52,982 nt of DNA from Teichococcus deserti (lineage in GTDB: Bacteria > Pseudomonadota > Alphaproteobacteria > Acetobacterales > Acetobacteraceae), in assembly GCF_001982615.1 (NCBI RefSeq), contig NZ_MLCO01000279.1, forward strand, positions 1-52,982, read 5' to 3'. Position 1 is the stretch's first letter; each line of letters starts with the position of its first letter. Made by a program: the position numbers and the translations under genes. The notes under the pieces are model-generated. The model was not told the origin of the DNA. It did no database searches and saw nothing but the letters and a program-made list of their open reading frames with translations. Shown here piece by piece: positions 9,673 through 19,507 of the stretch.

Positions 9673-9681
9673 TCGAAGAGC

Positions 9682-10623
9682 ATGTTCGCCTACATCATCC
9701 GACGTTGCCTGGCGACCATCCCCGTGATGGCGATCGTCGCCTTGTTTGTCTTCAGCCTGCTCTACATCGCCCCGGGTGACCCGGCGGCGGTGATCGCGGG
9801 CGACCAAGCCACGCCGGCTGATGTGGAGCGAATCCGCGCCAGCCTTGGCCTGGACCGCCCCTTCCTGGTGCGGTTCGGCGAATGGGTGTTCCGCATCATC
9901 CAGGGCGACCTGGGGGTGTCGATCTTCACCAACCTGCCGGTCACCCGCATGATCGCGCAGCGCATCGAGCCGACGCTGTCGCTGATGGTGGTGACGCTGA
10001 TCCTGGCGGTCACCATCGCCGTGCCGATGGGCGTCATTGCCGCCTGGAAGTCGGGCAGCTGGATCGACCGCGCCGTCATGGGCTTCGCGGTGCTCGGCTT
10101 CTCGGTGCCGGTCTTCGTGGTCGGCTACCTGCTGGCCTATTGGTTCGCCCTAGAGCTCGACTGGTTCCCGGTGCAGGGCTACACGCCCTTCGAGCGCGGC
10201 TTCGGCCCGTGGATCTCGAACCTGGTGCTGCCGGCGATCGCGCTGGGCGGCGTCTATATCGCGCTGATCGCCCGCATCACCCGCGCCACCATGCTGGAGG
10301 TCCTGCAGCAGGACTATATCCGCACGGCGCGTGCCAAGGGCGCCAACCAGGCCACCATGCTGTTCGTGCATGCGCTGAAGAACGCGGCCGTGCCGATCGT
10401 CACCGTCATCGGCATCGGCGTCGCCCTGCTGATCGGCGGCGCCGTGGTCACCGAAAGCGTCTTCGCCATCCCCGGCCTGGGCCGGCTGACGGTCGACGCC
10501 ATCCTGCGCCGTGACTATCCGGTCATCCAGGGCGTGATCCTGATGTTCTCCTTCGTCTACGTGCTGGTCAATCTGCTGATCGACCTGAGCTACACCCTGT
10601 TCGACCCGAGGATCCGGTATTGA
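9682..10623 (+). CDS. ABC peptide-type permease, DppB family
   Basis: This 313-residue inner-membrane permease has the DppB N-terminal signature (MFAYIIRRCLATIPVM, then LLYIAPGDPA) and about six membrane helices. The cytoplasmic EAA-type coupling loop reads DYIRTARAKGA. It forms the channel with the next gene's product, the two ATPases energise it and the upstream binding proteins supply substrate. Its stop codon overlaps the TTG start of the next permease. Confidence 0.92.
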   Translation: MFAYIIRRCLATIPVMAIVALFVFSLLYIAPGDPAAVIAGDQATPADVERIRASLGLDRPFLVRFGEWVFRIIQGDLGVSIFTNLPVTRMIAQRIEPTLSLMVVTLILAVTIAVPMGVIAAWKSGSWIDRAVMGFAVLGFSVPVFVVGYLLAYWFALELDWFPVQGYTPFERGFGPWISNLVLPAIALGGVYIALIARITRATMLEVLQQDYIRTARAKGANQATMLFVHALKNAAVPIVTVIGIGVALLIGGAVVTESVFAIPGLGRLTVDAILRRDYPVIQGVILMFSFVYVLVNLLIDLSYTLFDPRIRY

Positions 10624-11546
10624 GCACCTCCCTCCAGCCCCCCCGGGCCTCCGTGCCGGAGGGCGTCGCGGTCGCGGCGCCCCTGCCGGACATCATGCAG
10701 CCCAAGGTGGCCCGCAAGGGCTTCCTCGGCTATCTGCTGCGCCATCCGACCATCGCCTTCGGCGGCTTCCTGCTGCTGGTGATGTTCTGCGTCGCCATCT
10801 TCGCGCCCTTCCTGTTCACCAAGGACCCGACGGCGCTGGCGCCGGTGATGCGGACCCGCGACCCGTCGGCGGCGCATTGGTTCGGCACCGACATGCTGGG
10901 CCGCGACGTCTACAGCCGCGTGCTCTACGGCACCCGCGTCTCGCTGATGGTGGGCTTCGGCGTGGCCTTCTGCGCCTCGGTGATCGGCCTGACCATCGGC
11001 CTGGTCTCCGGCATGGTGCGCTGGGCCGACAGCATCATCATGCGCGTCATGGACGGGCTGATGTCGATCCCGTCGATCCTGCTGGCCATCGCGCTGATGG
11101 CGCTGACCCGCGGCTCGGTCGGCAACGTCATCCTGGCCATCACCATCGCCGAGATCCCGCGCGTCTCGCGCCTGGTGCGCGGCGTGGTGCTCAGCCTGCG
11201 TGAGCAGCCCTATGTCGATGCGGCCATCGCCTGCGGCACCCGCACCCCGGTGATCATCTGGCGCCACATCCTGCCCAACACCCTGGCGCCGATGACCGTG
11301 CAGGCCACCTATATCTGCGCCAGCGCGATGATCACCGAAGCCATCCTGTCCTTCATCGGGGCCGGCACGCCGCCGATCATCCCGTCCTGGGGCAACATCA
11401 TGGCCGAGGGCCGCGCGCTCTGGCAGGTGAAGCCGTATATCGTCTTCTTCCCCGCCCTGTTCCTGTCCATCACCGTGCTGGCGGTGAACCTGCTGGGCGA
11501 CGGCCTGCGGGATTCGCTCGACCCGCGGCTCGCGAAGCGGGTGTAA
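10620..11546 (+). CDS. ABC peptide-type permease, DppC family, TTG start
   Basis: A 308-residue DppC-type permease: an N-terminal cytoplasmic tail, a first helix around [19 protein letters not shown], the marker [19 protein letters not shown], and a coupling loop ending in LRDSLDPRL. The TTG start overlaps the previous stop codon (TTGA) and has GAGGA-like Shine-Dalgarno bases about 7 nt upstream. The next ATG (10694) lacks such a site and would remove most of the tail, so TTG with translational coupling is preferred. It pairs with the DppB-type protein. Confidence 0.9.
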   Translation: MSTSLQPPRASVPEGVAVAAPLPDIMQPKVARKGFLGYLLRHPTIAFGGFLLLVMFCVAIFAPFLFTKDPTALAPVMRTRDPSAAHWFGTDMLGRDVYSRVLYGTRVSLMVGFGVAFCASVIGLTIGLVSGMVRWADSIIMRVMDGLMSIPSILLAIALMALTRGSVGNVILAITIAEIPRVSRLVRGVVLSLREQPYVDAAIACGTRTPVIIWRHILPNTLAPMTVQATYICASAMITEAILSFIGAGTPPIIPSWGNIMAEGRALWQVKPYIVFFPALFLSITVLAVNLLGDGLRDSLDPRLAKRV

Positions 11547-11551
11547 AGACC

Positions 11552-12540
<989 letters not shown>

Positions 12541-12544
<4 letters not shown>

Positions 12545-13596
12545 GCACGACCATCGCCAAGCCCATGCCGCGCCATGCCGGCGCGCTGCTCGAGGTCAAC
12601 GACCTGAAGAAGCACTTCCCGATCAAGGCGGGCTTCTTCGGCGGCACCACCGGCCATGTCTATGCGGTCGACGGCGTCTCCTTCCACATCGAGAAGGGCG
12701 AGACGCTGTCGCTGGTGGGCGAATCCGGCTGCGGCAAGTCGACCGTCGGCAAGGCGCTGCTGCGGCTGTTCCCGCCGACCGCCGGGCAGGTGGTGCTCGA
12801 CGGCCAGCGCATCGACGACCTGTCCCAAGGCAAGCTGCGGCCGATCCGCCGGCGCGTCGGCGTGGTCTTCCAGGACCCGTTCTCCAGCCTCAACCCGCGC
12901 ATGCGGGTGAAGGACCTCCTCGCCGAGCCGATCCGCAACTACGGCCTGGCCAAGGATTCGGCCGACCTGGACGAGCGCGTCGCCAAGCTGATGGACACCG
13001 TCCGCCTGCCGCGCGACGCGGTGAACCGCTGGCCGCATGAGTTCTCCGGTGGCCAGCGCCAGCGCATCTGCATCGCCCGCGCCCTGGCCGGCGAGCCCGA
13101 CCTGATCATCTGCGACGAGGCGGTCTCGGCGCTGGACGTCTCGGTCAAGGCGCAGATCGTCAACCTGCTGCAGGACCTGCAGAAGGAGCTCGGCCTGGCG
13201 CTGCTGTTCATCAGCCACGACCTGGCCATCGTCGAGCATATGACGCATCGCGTCGCGGTGATGTATCTCGGCAAGATCGTCGAGATCGCGCCGCGCCGCG
13301 AGCTGTTCTCGGCGCCGAAGCACCCCTACACCGAGGCGCTGCTCTCGGCCGTGCCGGTGCCGGAGCCGGGGGCGGCGCGCAAGCGCATCGTGCTGAAGGG
13401 CGATGTGCCCAGCCCGATCAACCCGCCGAAGGGCTGCCGCTTCCACACGCGCTGCCCCTATGCCTTCGACCGCTGCCGGACCGACGAGCCGCAGCTGCAG
13501 CAGACCGAGCCCGGCCAATGGGCGGCCTGCCACCTGCACGACCTGCCCGCGGTGAAGAACCCGCTGGCCCGCAGCGCGCCGAAGCTGGCCTCCTAA
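12541..13596 (+). CDS. ABC peptide-type importer ATPase, DppF family
   Basis: A 351-residue ATPase starting MSTTIAKP; the ATG overlaps the previous stop (ATGA). It has Walker [10 protein letters not shown], signature FSGGQRQR, the DppF-typical Walker [13 protein letters not shown] and the C-terminal CRFHTRCP segment. It completes the importer BCDF set. The operon is then closed by a strong intrinsic terminator, so the hydroxylase genes downstream belong to another transcription unit. Confidence 0.92.
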
Positions 13597-13619
13597 GCCC
13601 GCATCGCCGATCCGAACCG

Positions 13620-13650
13620 GCCCCGGGGGAGCGATCCCCCGGGGCTTTTT
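13620..13650 (+). terminator. Rho-independent terminator of the first dpp-type operon
   Basis: An 11-bp GC stem (13620-13630 with 13635-13645) closed by the tetraloop GCGA and followed by five T residues (13646-13650). It starts 23 bases after the DppF stop codon. Confidence 0.9.
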
Positions 13651-13673
13651 CATGGGCCGGTATTGCAAACGCC

Positions 13674-13685
13674 TCGCAATTGCGA
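13674..13685. promoter_or_regulatory. Palindromic operator candidate upstream of the CoxS-like gene
   Basis: A perfect 12-bp palindrome, TCGCAATTGCGA, lies 116 bases before the CoxS-like start and just after the preceding terminator, where the promoter of this unit should be. Neighbouring bases also contain TTGCAAAC, giving a partly repeated GCAA pattern. Size and AT-centred symmetry suit a dimeric regulator such as a Fur-superfamily protein, but the identity of any binder is a guess. Confidence 0.35.
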
Positions 13686-13800
13686 TAGCTGGGAGCAAGA
13701 ACCTTTCAAGCGGCCGCTTGACGGGCTGCGGTCGGTTGGGGGAGCCTTGCCATCCAGGGACGCTGCGGGGCGCGGCGCCTTTTGCATGGGGAGAGGCGGC

Positions 13801-14304
<504 letters not shown>

Positions 14305-14317
14305 GGGGAGGGGCGCG

Positions 14318-15112
14318 ATGTACGACTTCACCTATCACAAGCCCGCCTCCGTCGCCGATGCGGTGGCGATCCTGGCCGCCGATCCGGACGCCAAGCCGAT
14401 CTCGGGCGGCATGACGCTGCTGCCGGCGCTGAAGCACCGGCTGAACCGGCCGAGCGCGCTGGTCGACCTGTCCGGCATCGCCGAGCTGCGCGGCATCCGC
14501 CAGGACGGCGGCGCGCTGGTGATCGGCGCCATGGTCAAGCATTACGAGGTGGCGACCGACAGCCAGGTGATGGCGGCGATCCCGGCGCTGGCGCGGATGG
14601 CGTCCACCATCGGCGACACCCAGGTGCGCAACCGCGGCACGATCGGCGGGAGTCTCGCCAACAACGACCCGGCCGCCGACTATCCGGCCGCGGCGCTGGC
14701 GCTGCGCGCCACGCTGATCACCGACCGCCGCCGCATCAGCGCCGACGATTTCTTCCTGGGCATGTTCACCACCGCGCTGGAGCCCGACGAGCTGCTGGTC
14801 GCCGTGTCCTTCCCGGTGCCGCAGAAGGCGGGTTACGCCAAGCTGCGCAACCCGGCGAGCCGCTATGCGATGGCCGGCGTCTTCGTGGCGCAGGGCCCGC
14901 AGGGTGTCGGCGTCGGCGTGAACGGCGCCGGGCCCTGCGCCTTCCGCCAGGCCGAGATGGAGGCCGCGCTGTCGGCCGCCTGGTCGGTGGAGTCGGTGGC
15001 GGCCGTGAAGCAGTCTCCCGACGAGCTGAACAGCGACATTCATGGCAGCGCCGAGTACCGGGCGAATCTGGTGACGGTGATGGCGAAGCGCGCGGTGGCT
15101 GACGCCGGCTGA
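14318..15112 (+). CDS. CoxM-like FAD subunit of a molybdenum hydroxylase
   Basis: A 264-residue FAD-binding subunit: the FAD pyrophosphate-binding segments are visible as PISGGMTLLPALK (about residue 30) and TIGGSLANNDPAADYP (about residue 110). The C-terminal CO_deh_flav_C region follows from about 175. It accepts electrons from the CoxS-type protein and passes them to a quinone or oxygen. It is co-transcribed with the small subunit. Downstream, a dyad-repeat element (15147-15200) with a T run probably ends the transcript before any large-subunit gene. Confidence 0.92.
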   Translation: MYDFTYHKPASVADAVAILAADPDAKPISGGMTLLPALKHRLNRPSALVDLSGIAELRGIRQDGGALVIGAMVKHYEVATDSQVMAAIPALARMASTIGDTQVRNRGTIGGSLANNDPAADYPAAALALRATLITDRRRISADDFFLGMFTTALEPDELLVAVSFPVPQKAGYAKLRNPASRYAMAGVFVAQGPQGVGVGVNGAGPCAFRQAEMEAALSAAWSVESVAAVKQSPDELNSDIHGSAEYRANLVTVMAKRAVADAG

Positions 15113-15146
15113 GCGGGCGTCGCCGCAGGCGCGCCCGAGAACCGAC

Positions 15147-15200
15147 AGAAAGAGAAGGGGGTCCGGGGGAATTCATTGCCCCGGGCTCTTTCTTTTTCCG
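15147..15200 (+). repeat. Solitary copy of a dispersed palindromic element; probable terminator
   Basis: Outer arms AGAAAGAG (15147-15154) and CTCTTTCT (15186-15193) and inner arms CCGGGG and CCCCGG flank a GGGAATTCATTGCC-type core, with five T residues at 15193-15197. The core and its AGAAGGGGGTCCGGGGG lead-in match the ends of two larger elements at 37739-37960 and 48106-48334, but no second palindrome is present here. It lies 34 bases after the CoxM stop and can fold as a terminator. Confidence 0.75.
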
Positions 15201-15248
15201 CGCCCCGGCGCGAGACAGGGATCAGGTTTGTCCTTGGTCCGGGTCTCC

Positions 15249-16514
15249 ATGCAGCAAGAGCATGTCGTCGTCATCGGTGCGGGCATCGTCGGTGCCGTGA
15301 CCGCGTTGCAGGCGGCGAAGGCCGGCTATCGCGTCACGATCCTCGAGCCGGGCGAGCCTGGCGGCGAGCAGGCGGCGAGCTACGGCAATGGCGCCTGGCT
15401 GTCGCCGCAATCGGTGATTCCGCCGGCGGGGCCGGGGACCTGGCGGAAGGTGCCGGGCTATCTGCGCGATCCGCTGGGCCCTCTGGCGATCCGCTGGCGC
15501 TACCTGCCGAAGGTGCTGCCCTGGCTGGCGCGCTACCTGTGGTCGGGCTGGACCGAGGCCAGGGTCCTGAAGATCGCCCAGGCGCTGCGGCCGCTGCTGG
15601 CCGATGCGCCGGCGCGGCATCAGGCGCTGGCCGAGGAGGCCGGCGTCGGCCATCTGATCGTGCGCAACGGCCTGATGTACATCTATCCCGACCGCGCGGC
15701 CTATGAGGCCGAGGCGCTGGGCTGGCGGATCCGGCGGCAGCTCGGCTTCGCCTGGCGCGAGGTGGAGCGCGACGAGCTGCGGCAGCGCGAGCCTTCGCTG
15801 GATCCGCGCTACGGCTTCGGCGCGCTGTTCGAGCAGGGCGGGCATTGCCGCAACCCGGGCGCCTATGTGGCGGCGCTGGTGCAGCTGGCGCAGCGGCATG
15901 GCGCGGTGCTGCAGCGGCAGGCCGCGACCGGCTTCCGCATCGAGGGCGGGCGGCTGAAGGCGGTGCTGACGGGCGCCGGCGAGATCGCCGCCGACAAGGC
16001 GGTGATCGCCGCCGGGGCTCGGTCGAAGGCGCTGGCGGCGGCGGCGGGCAGCCGGGTGCCGCTGGAGACCGAGCGCGGCTACCACGCGGTGCTGGCCGCG
16101 CCGGAGGTCGGGCCGCGGATCCCGCTGATGCCGTCCGATGGCAAGATGGCGGTGACGATGACGGAGACCGGGCTGCGCGTCGCCGGCCAGGTGGAGATCG
16201 CCGGGCTCGAGGCGGCGCCGAACTGGAAGCGCGCCGAGATCCTGCGCGACTATCTGCTGAAGGCGTTCCCCGGGCTGCCGCGGGACCTGCCGGCCGAGCG
16301 GATCAAGGTCTGGATGGGGCACCGGCCGAGCATGCCGGACGGGCTGCCCTGCATCGGCGTGGCGCGGGACTCGGCGGATGTGGTGCTGGCCTTCGGGCAT
16401 GGCCATGTCGGGCTGGTCTCCGGGCCGGCGACGGCCGAGGCCGTGTTAACGATTCTGCAACGGCGTTCCCCGGATATTGCTCTGGAAGCCTACGATCCGC
16501 AGCGATTCGACTAG
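15249..16514 (+). CDS. FAD-dependent oxidoreductase, D-amino-acid dehydrogenase (DadA)-like
   Basis: A 421-residue flavoprotein of the DAO family. The N-terminal dinucleotide-binding motif is VVIGAGIVGAVTA, followed by an acidic strand end (ILEPGEPG) and the DadA-like stretch ASYGNGAWLSPQSV. The C-terminal GHGHVGLVSGPATAE completes the FAD site. Such enzymes deaminate D-amino acids or related amines and feed electrons to the respiratory chain. The ATG at 15249 is used; an in-frame TTG at 15228 would add seven residues and cannot be excluded. There is no obvious functional link to the preceding hydroxylase genes. Confidence 0.82.
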   Translation: MQQEHVVVIGAGIVGAVTALQAAKAGYRVTILEPGEPGGEQAASYGNGAWLSPQSVIPPAGPGTWRKVPGYLRDPLGPLAIRWRYLPKVLPWLARYLWSGWTEARVLKIAQALRPLLADAPARHQALAEEAGVGHLIVRNGLMYIYPDRAAYEAEALGWRIRRQLGFAWREVERDELRQREPSLDPRYGFGALFEQGGHCRNPGAYVAALVQLAQRHGAVLQRQAATGFRIEGGRLKAVLTGAGEIAADKAVIAAGARSKALAAAAGSRVPLETERGYHAVLAAPEVGPRIPLMPSDGKMAVTMTETGLRVAGQVEIAGLEAAPNWKRAEILRDYLLKAFPGLPRDLPAERIKVWMGHRPSMPDGLPCIGVARDSADVVLAFGHGHVGLVSGPATAEAVLTILQRRSPDIALEAYDPQRFD

Positions 16515-16597
16515 CAATCGTGGCGCAGGGGTGCGACAGTGTAGCCAGTCGGTTCTACATCCCGTGGGGCCGCGCACTTTTACGGATTATAGACGCA

Positions 16598-17458
16598 GTG
16601 CTTCCGGATAACGATTCGCAGGGCAGCGCCGGGGCCATCGAGGCCGAGGTCAAGTGGTACAACGGTCGCAAGGGTTTCGGCTTCGTGCTGGGCCCGGATG
16701 GCCAGGATGTGTTCTTCCACGCCTCGGCTCTGACCGAGGCCGGGATCGAACCGCCCGAGACCGGCGACAAGCTGGTCTGCGAGATCGGCACGGACCGTCA
16801 GGGCCGCCGGCTGGTCACCAAGATTTTTGAGCGGAAGCTTGGCCCCGGCGCTCCGGCCGGCGGCGACCGCCCGCGCCGCGACTTCGGCGCCCCCGGCGGC
16901 TTCGGCGATCGTCCGCCGCGCCGCGACTTCGGCGACCGTCCCCCGCGCCGTGACTTCGGCGACCGCGGTGGTTTCGGCGGCGGCTTTGGTGGCGGTGGTG
17001 GCGGCTTCGGCGATCGTCCGCCGCGTCGCGACTTCGGTGCGCCGGGCGGCTTCGGTGGCGGCGGTGGCTTCGGCGATCGTCCGCCGCGCCGTGACTTCGG
17101 TGGCGGCGGCTTCGGCGGCGGCGACCGTGGTGGTTTCGGTGGTGGCGGCTTCGGCGGCGGCGATCGTGGCGGCTTCGGCGGCCCGCGCTCCTTCGGCGAC
17201 CGTCCGCCGCGCCGCGACTTCGGCGGCGGCCGCGACGAGGGTGGCCCGACCGAGTCCGTGAACGGCACCGTCAAGTGGTTCGACCAGGTCCGTGGCTTCG
17301 GCTTCGTGACGCCGGATGACGGCGGCGCGGATGTCTTCCTGCACAGCTCGGTGCTGCAGCGCGCCGGCAAGCAGGATGTGCAGCAGGGCGAGAAGCTGGC
17401 GCTGGAGGTCCGTCAGGGCCAGCGCGGCCGCCAGGCCGTGATCCTGAAGGGCGAGTAA
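16598..17458 (+). CDS. Double cold-shock-domain protein with RG/FG-rich linker
   Basis: A 286-residue protein with an unusual architecture. Cold-shock domain 1 (about residues 12-75) has RNP1 KGFGFV and RNP2 VFFHAS. Domain 2 (about 222-286) has RGFGFV and VFLHSS. Between them, about 140 residues are almost only G, R, F, D and P, with six copies of a (G)DRPPRRDFG-type unit and blocks of GGFGGG. Cold-shock domains bind single-stranded RNA or DNA, and RG/FG-rich segments often drive multivalent RNA binding. No ATG is available, so GTG 16598 is proposed from the domain position; the ribosome site is weak and the start is the least certain part. Confidence 0.85.
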   Translation: MLPDNDSQGSAGAIEAEVKWYNGRKGFGFVLGPDGQDVFFHASALTEAGIEPPETGDKLVCEIGTDRQGRRLVTKIFERKLGPGAPAGGDRPRRDFGAPGGFGDRPPRRDFGDRPPRRDFGDRGGFGGGFGGGGGGFGDRPPRRDFGAPGGFGGGGGFGDRPPRRDFGGGGFGGGDRGGFGGGGFGGGDRGGFGGPRSFGDRPPRRDFGGGRDEGGPTESVNGTVKWFDQVRGFGFVTPDDGGADVFLHSSVLQRAGKQDVQQGEKLALEVRQGQRGRQAVILKGE

Positions 17459-17512
17459 TCCGGCCCGCCCTGCCTTCGGGCGGGGTACACGGAAGCGTGT
17501 TGACCCTCGGTG

Positions 17513-17532
17513 CCCCTGGCGCCGGGGGTTTT
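17513..17532 (+). terminator. Weak intrinsic terminator after the cold-shock gene
   Basis: An 8-bp arm (17513-17520) facing 17521-17528 with one G-U pair, followed by four T residues. An extra GC dyad (CCCGCCC...GGGCGGG, about 17465-17485) lies closer to the stop codon. Together they probably end the cold-shock transcript, but the T run is short. Confidence 0.45.
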
Positions 17533-17625
17533 CGCATTGTTCAGCCTGCGTTCAGCATTGCGCCGCCACACTCCCGGGGCAGCCACCGGTCCGGCCGGAG
17601 GGAAACGCCCCAAGGGAAGAGCCCA

Positions 17626-18339
17626 ATGATCGTCGAACCAGGATTTCCGCAGCCCATGATCTCCACCGGCGGGGGGCGTCCCGCGACGGGGCCGGAAGCC
17701 GGGCTGGCGGCGACGGCCCGGCTGGACGGCATCCTCTCCTTCGGCCGGCAGCTGAGCAGCGCCAAGGCGCTGCTGGATGTGGTGCGGCAGGTGCTGGAAG
17801 ACGTCTCGGTCATGGTGGACGAGGCTAGCCGCATCCTCGGCGTGCTGAGCGAGCCCGGGCTGCCCAGCGCCTCCTGGGAGGCGGCGACGCTGCGCTACCA
17901 GCATGCGGTGCATGAGGTGGTCGGGCTGCTGGCGGCCTCGCGCAATGTCGGCCACATGCTGCTGCAGGGGGAGGACAGCCAGGGGCTGGTCGCCGTCGGG
18001 CTGCAGCGGATGGAGCGGATCGCCAGCCTGCTGCCGCGGGTGCCGGCGGACCATCATGCGGCGCATCAGGCGGCGGAGAATTTCGCGCCGGTGCAGCGCA
18101 GCCTGGAGGAGGCGCGCAGCCGGCTGGAGGAGGCGCATCGCTCGGTCGAGGCGCAGCTGGCCATGGCGCTGGAGCGGATGGACGACGAAAGCGCTGCCCT
18201 GGGCGCGATGGAGGATACTGACGTGCTGAAGGAGGCGGCGCGGCTGCAGGCGCTGCAGATCCGGCAGCAGCTGGCCGGGCATGCCATCGGGCTGGGCGCG
18301 CTGGTGCCCCGATGCCTGCAGGACCTGCGCCAGTTTTAG
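17626..18339 (+). CDS. Helical protein with flagellin-like C-terminus
   Basis: This 237-residue protein is rich in Ala, Leu, Glu and Arg and is predicted largely helical. The last 45 residues (MEDTDVLKEAARLQALQI, then RQQLAGHAIGLGALVP and LQDLRQF) resemble the flagellin D0 tail pattern, in which a D-T/A-D-x3-E motif precedes a Leu/Gln-rich helix. The N-terminal part lacks the usual flagellin NAKDDAAG-type motif, so it is not an ordinary flagellin. The ATG has AAGGGAAGAG upstream. No flagellar gene is nearby. It could be a divergent filament or hook-associated protein, or an unrelated coiled-coil protein. Confidence 0.6.
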   Translation: MIVEPGFPQPMISTGGGRPATGPEAGLAATARLDGILSFGRQLSSAKALLDVVRQVLEDVSVMVDEASRILGVLSEPGLPSASWEAATLRYQHAVHEVVGLLAASRNVGHMLLQGEDSQGLVAVGLQRMERIASLLPRVPADHHAAHQAAENFAPVQRSLEEARSRLEEAHRSVEAQLAMALERMDDESAALGAMEDTDVLKEAARLQALQIRQQLAGHAIGLGALVPRCLQDLRQF

Positions 18340-18443
18340 GCAAAGCGCGGCTGGCAGGCTGGGATTTTTAGGAAAGGCGGGTTCCCGGGAGGGTGATGGC
18401 AGGGATAACCTCTGCGTAACAAACACCACGGGATTGGCTTTCG

Positions 18444-19439
18444 ATGCGTCGTTCTTTCCTCGGCCTGGCGGTTGCCGGTCTGCTGCCCCTCCTGGCTCCC
18501 CTGGCGGCGGGGGCGCAGGAAGCGCCCTGGCCGAACCGGCCGATCACCCTGATGGGCGGCTTCCCGAACGGGGCCGGCACCGACATCTATTCGCGCAAGC
18601 TGGCCGAGCCGCTGTCGCGGGCGCTGGGCGTGCCGGTTGTGGTGGACAGCCGCTCGGGCGCTGGCGGCAATATCGCCAGCGACCTCGTCGCCAAGGCGCG
18701 GCCGGATGGCTACCTGTTCCTGTTCGGCACCGCCGGCACCCACGCCATTAACGCCTCGCTGTATCGCAGCCTGCCCTTCGACGTGGTCAAGGACAGCACA
18801 GCGATCACCCATCTGGGCGACGTGCCGAACGTGCTGACGGTCAGCGCCGAGAAGCGGCCGCAGCTGAACAGCTGCCAGGCGGTGCTGGCGGCGGCGCGGG
18901 CGAAGCCGGGATCGCTGAACTACGCCTCGACGGGCAACGGGGCCTCGACGCATCTGGCCGGCGCCCAGTTCGCCCAGGTCACCAATATCGACATCGTGCA
19001 TGTGCCGTTCCGCGGCCAGCCGGGGGCGCAGACGGCGCTGCTGGCCGGCGATGTCGACCTGTTCTTCAACCAGTCGGGGCCGGCGATCGGCTATATCAGC
19101 CAGGGTCAGGTGCGCGGGCTGGCGGTGACCACGGCGAAGCGCCTGCCGGCGCTGCCGGACGTGCCGACGGTGGCCGAGGCCTGCAACCTGCCGGGCTTCG
19201 ACAGCAGCACCTGGTACGGCATCTTCGCGCCGCCCGGCCTGCCGCCGGCGATCGCCGAGCGGATGAATGCCGAGATCCAGAAGATCATCAGCACCGACGA
19301 CTTCAGGACGTGGCTGGTGGAGAGCCAGGGCATCACGCCCAGCACGCTGACGACCTCGGCCGAGTTCCGCGCGCTGCAGGAGCGCGACATCGCCCGCTGG
19401 GCCGAGGTGGTGCGCCGCTCCGGCGCCCAGGTCGACTGA
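18444..19439 (+). CDS. TctC/Bug-family tripartite tricarboxylate transporter binding protein
   Basis: A 331-residue secreted protein: a Tat-like signal (MRRSFLGLAVAGLLPLL, cleavage near AGAQ) and the Bug-family pattern WPNRPITLMGGFPNGAGTD, SGAGGNIASDLVAK, PDGYLFLFGT and TYGIFAPPG-like WYGIFAPPGLP. Bug proteins bind organic acids or amides for TctAB transporters, and many are orphan. No tctA or tctB gene lies in the window, so this one is an orphan here. The Val-Pro-Phe-Arg-Gly segment (VPFRG) after residue 185 is also typical. It converges on an SDR gene across a symmetrical terminator. Confidence 0.88.
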   Translation: MRRSFLGLAVAGLLPLLAPLAAGAQEAPWPNRPITLMGGFPNGAGTDIYSRKLAEPLSRALGVPVVVDSRSGAGGNIASDLVAKARPDGYLFLFGTAGTHAINASLYRSLPFDVVKDSTAITHLGDVPNVLTVSAEKRPQLNSCQAVLAAARAKPGSLNYASTGNGASTHLAGAQFAQVTNIDIVHVPFRGQPGAQTALLAGDVDLFFNQSGPAIGYISQGQVRGLAVTTAKRLPALPDVPTVAEACNLPGFDSSTWYGIFAPPGLPPAIAERMNAEIQKIISTDDFRTWLVESQGITPSTLTTSAEFRALQERDIARWAEVVRRSGAQVD

Positions 19440-19464
19440 ACGAATAGAAGGAGATGATGGGGGC

Positions 19465-19492
19465 CTGGGGGAAGAATACCTTCTTCCCCCAG
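19465..19492. terminator. Bidirectional hairpin terminator between convergent genes
   Basis: A perfect 12-bp inverted repeat, CTGGGGGAAGAA and TTCTTCCCCCAG, with a four-base loop lies between the TctC stop (19439) and the SDR stop (19508). The position between convergent genes indicates termination in both directions. T runs are short. Its GGGGGAA...TTCCCCC composition recalls the repeat family described at 37739 and 48106, but the core differs. Confidence 0.75.
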
Positions 19493-19507
19493 CCTTGCTT
19501 GTCCTGC

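Noticed and set aside
16860-17240. Repetitive GGCGGCTTCGGC-type array resembling a CRISPR or satellite repeat
   Set aside because: The repeats are codons of the RG/FG linker of the cold-shock protein, stay in frame and have no unique spacers.
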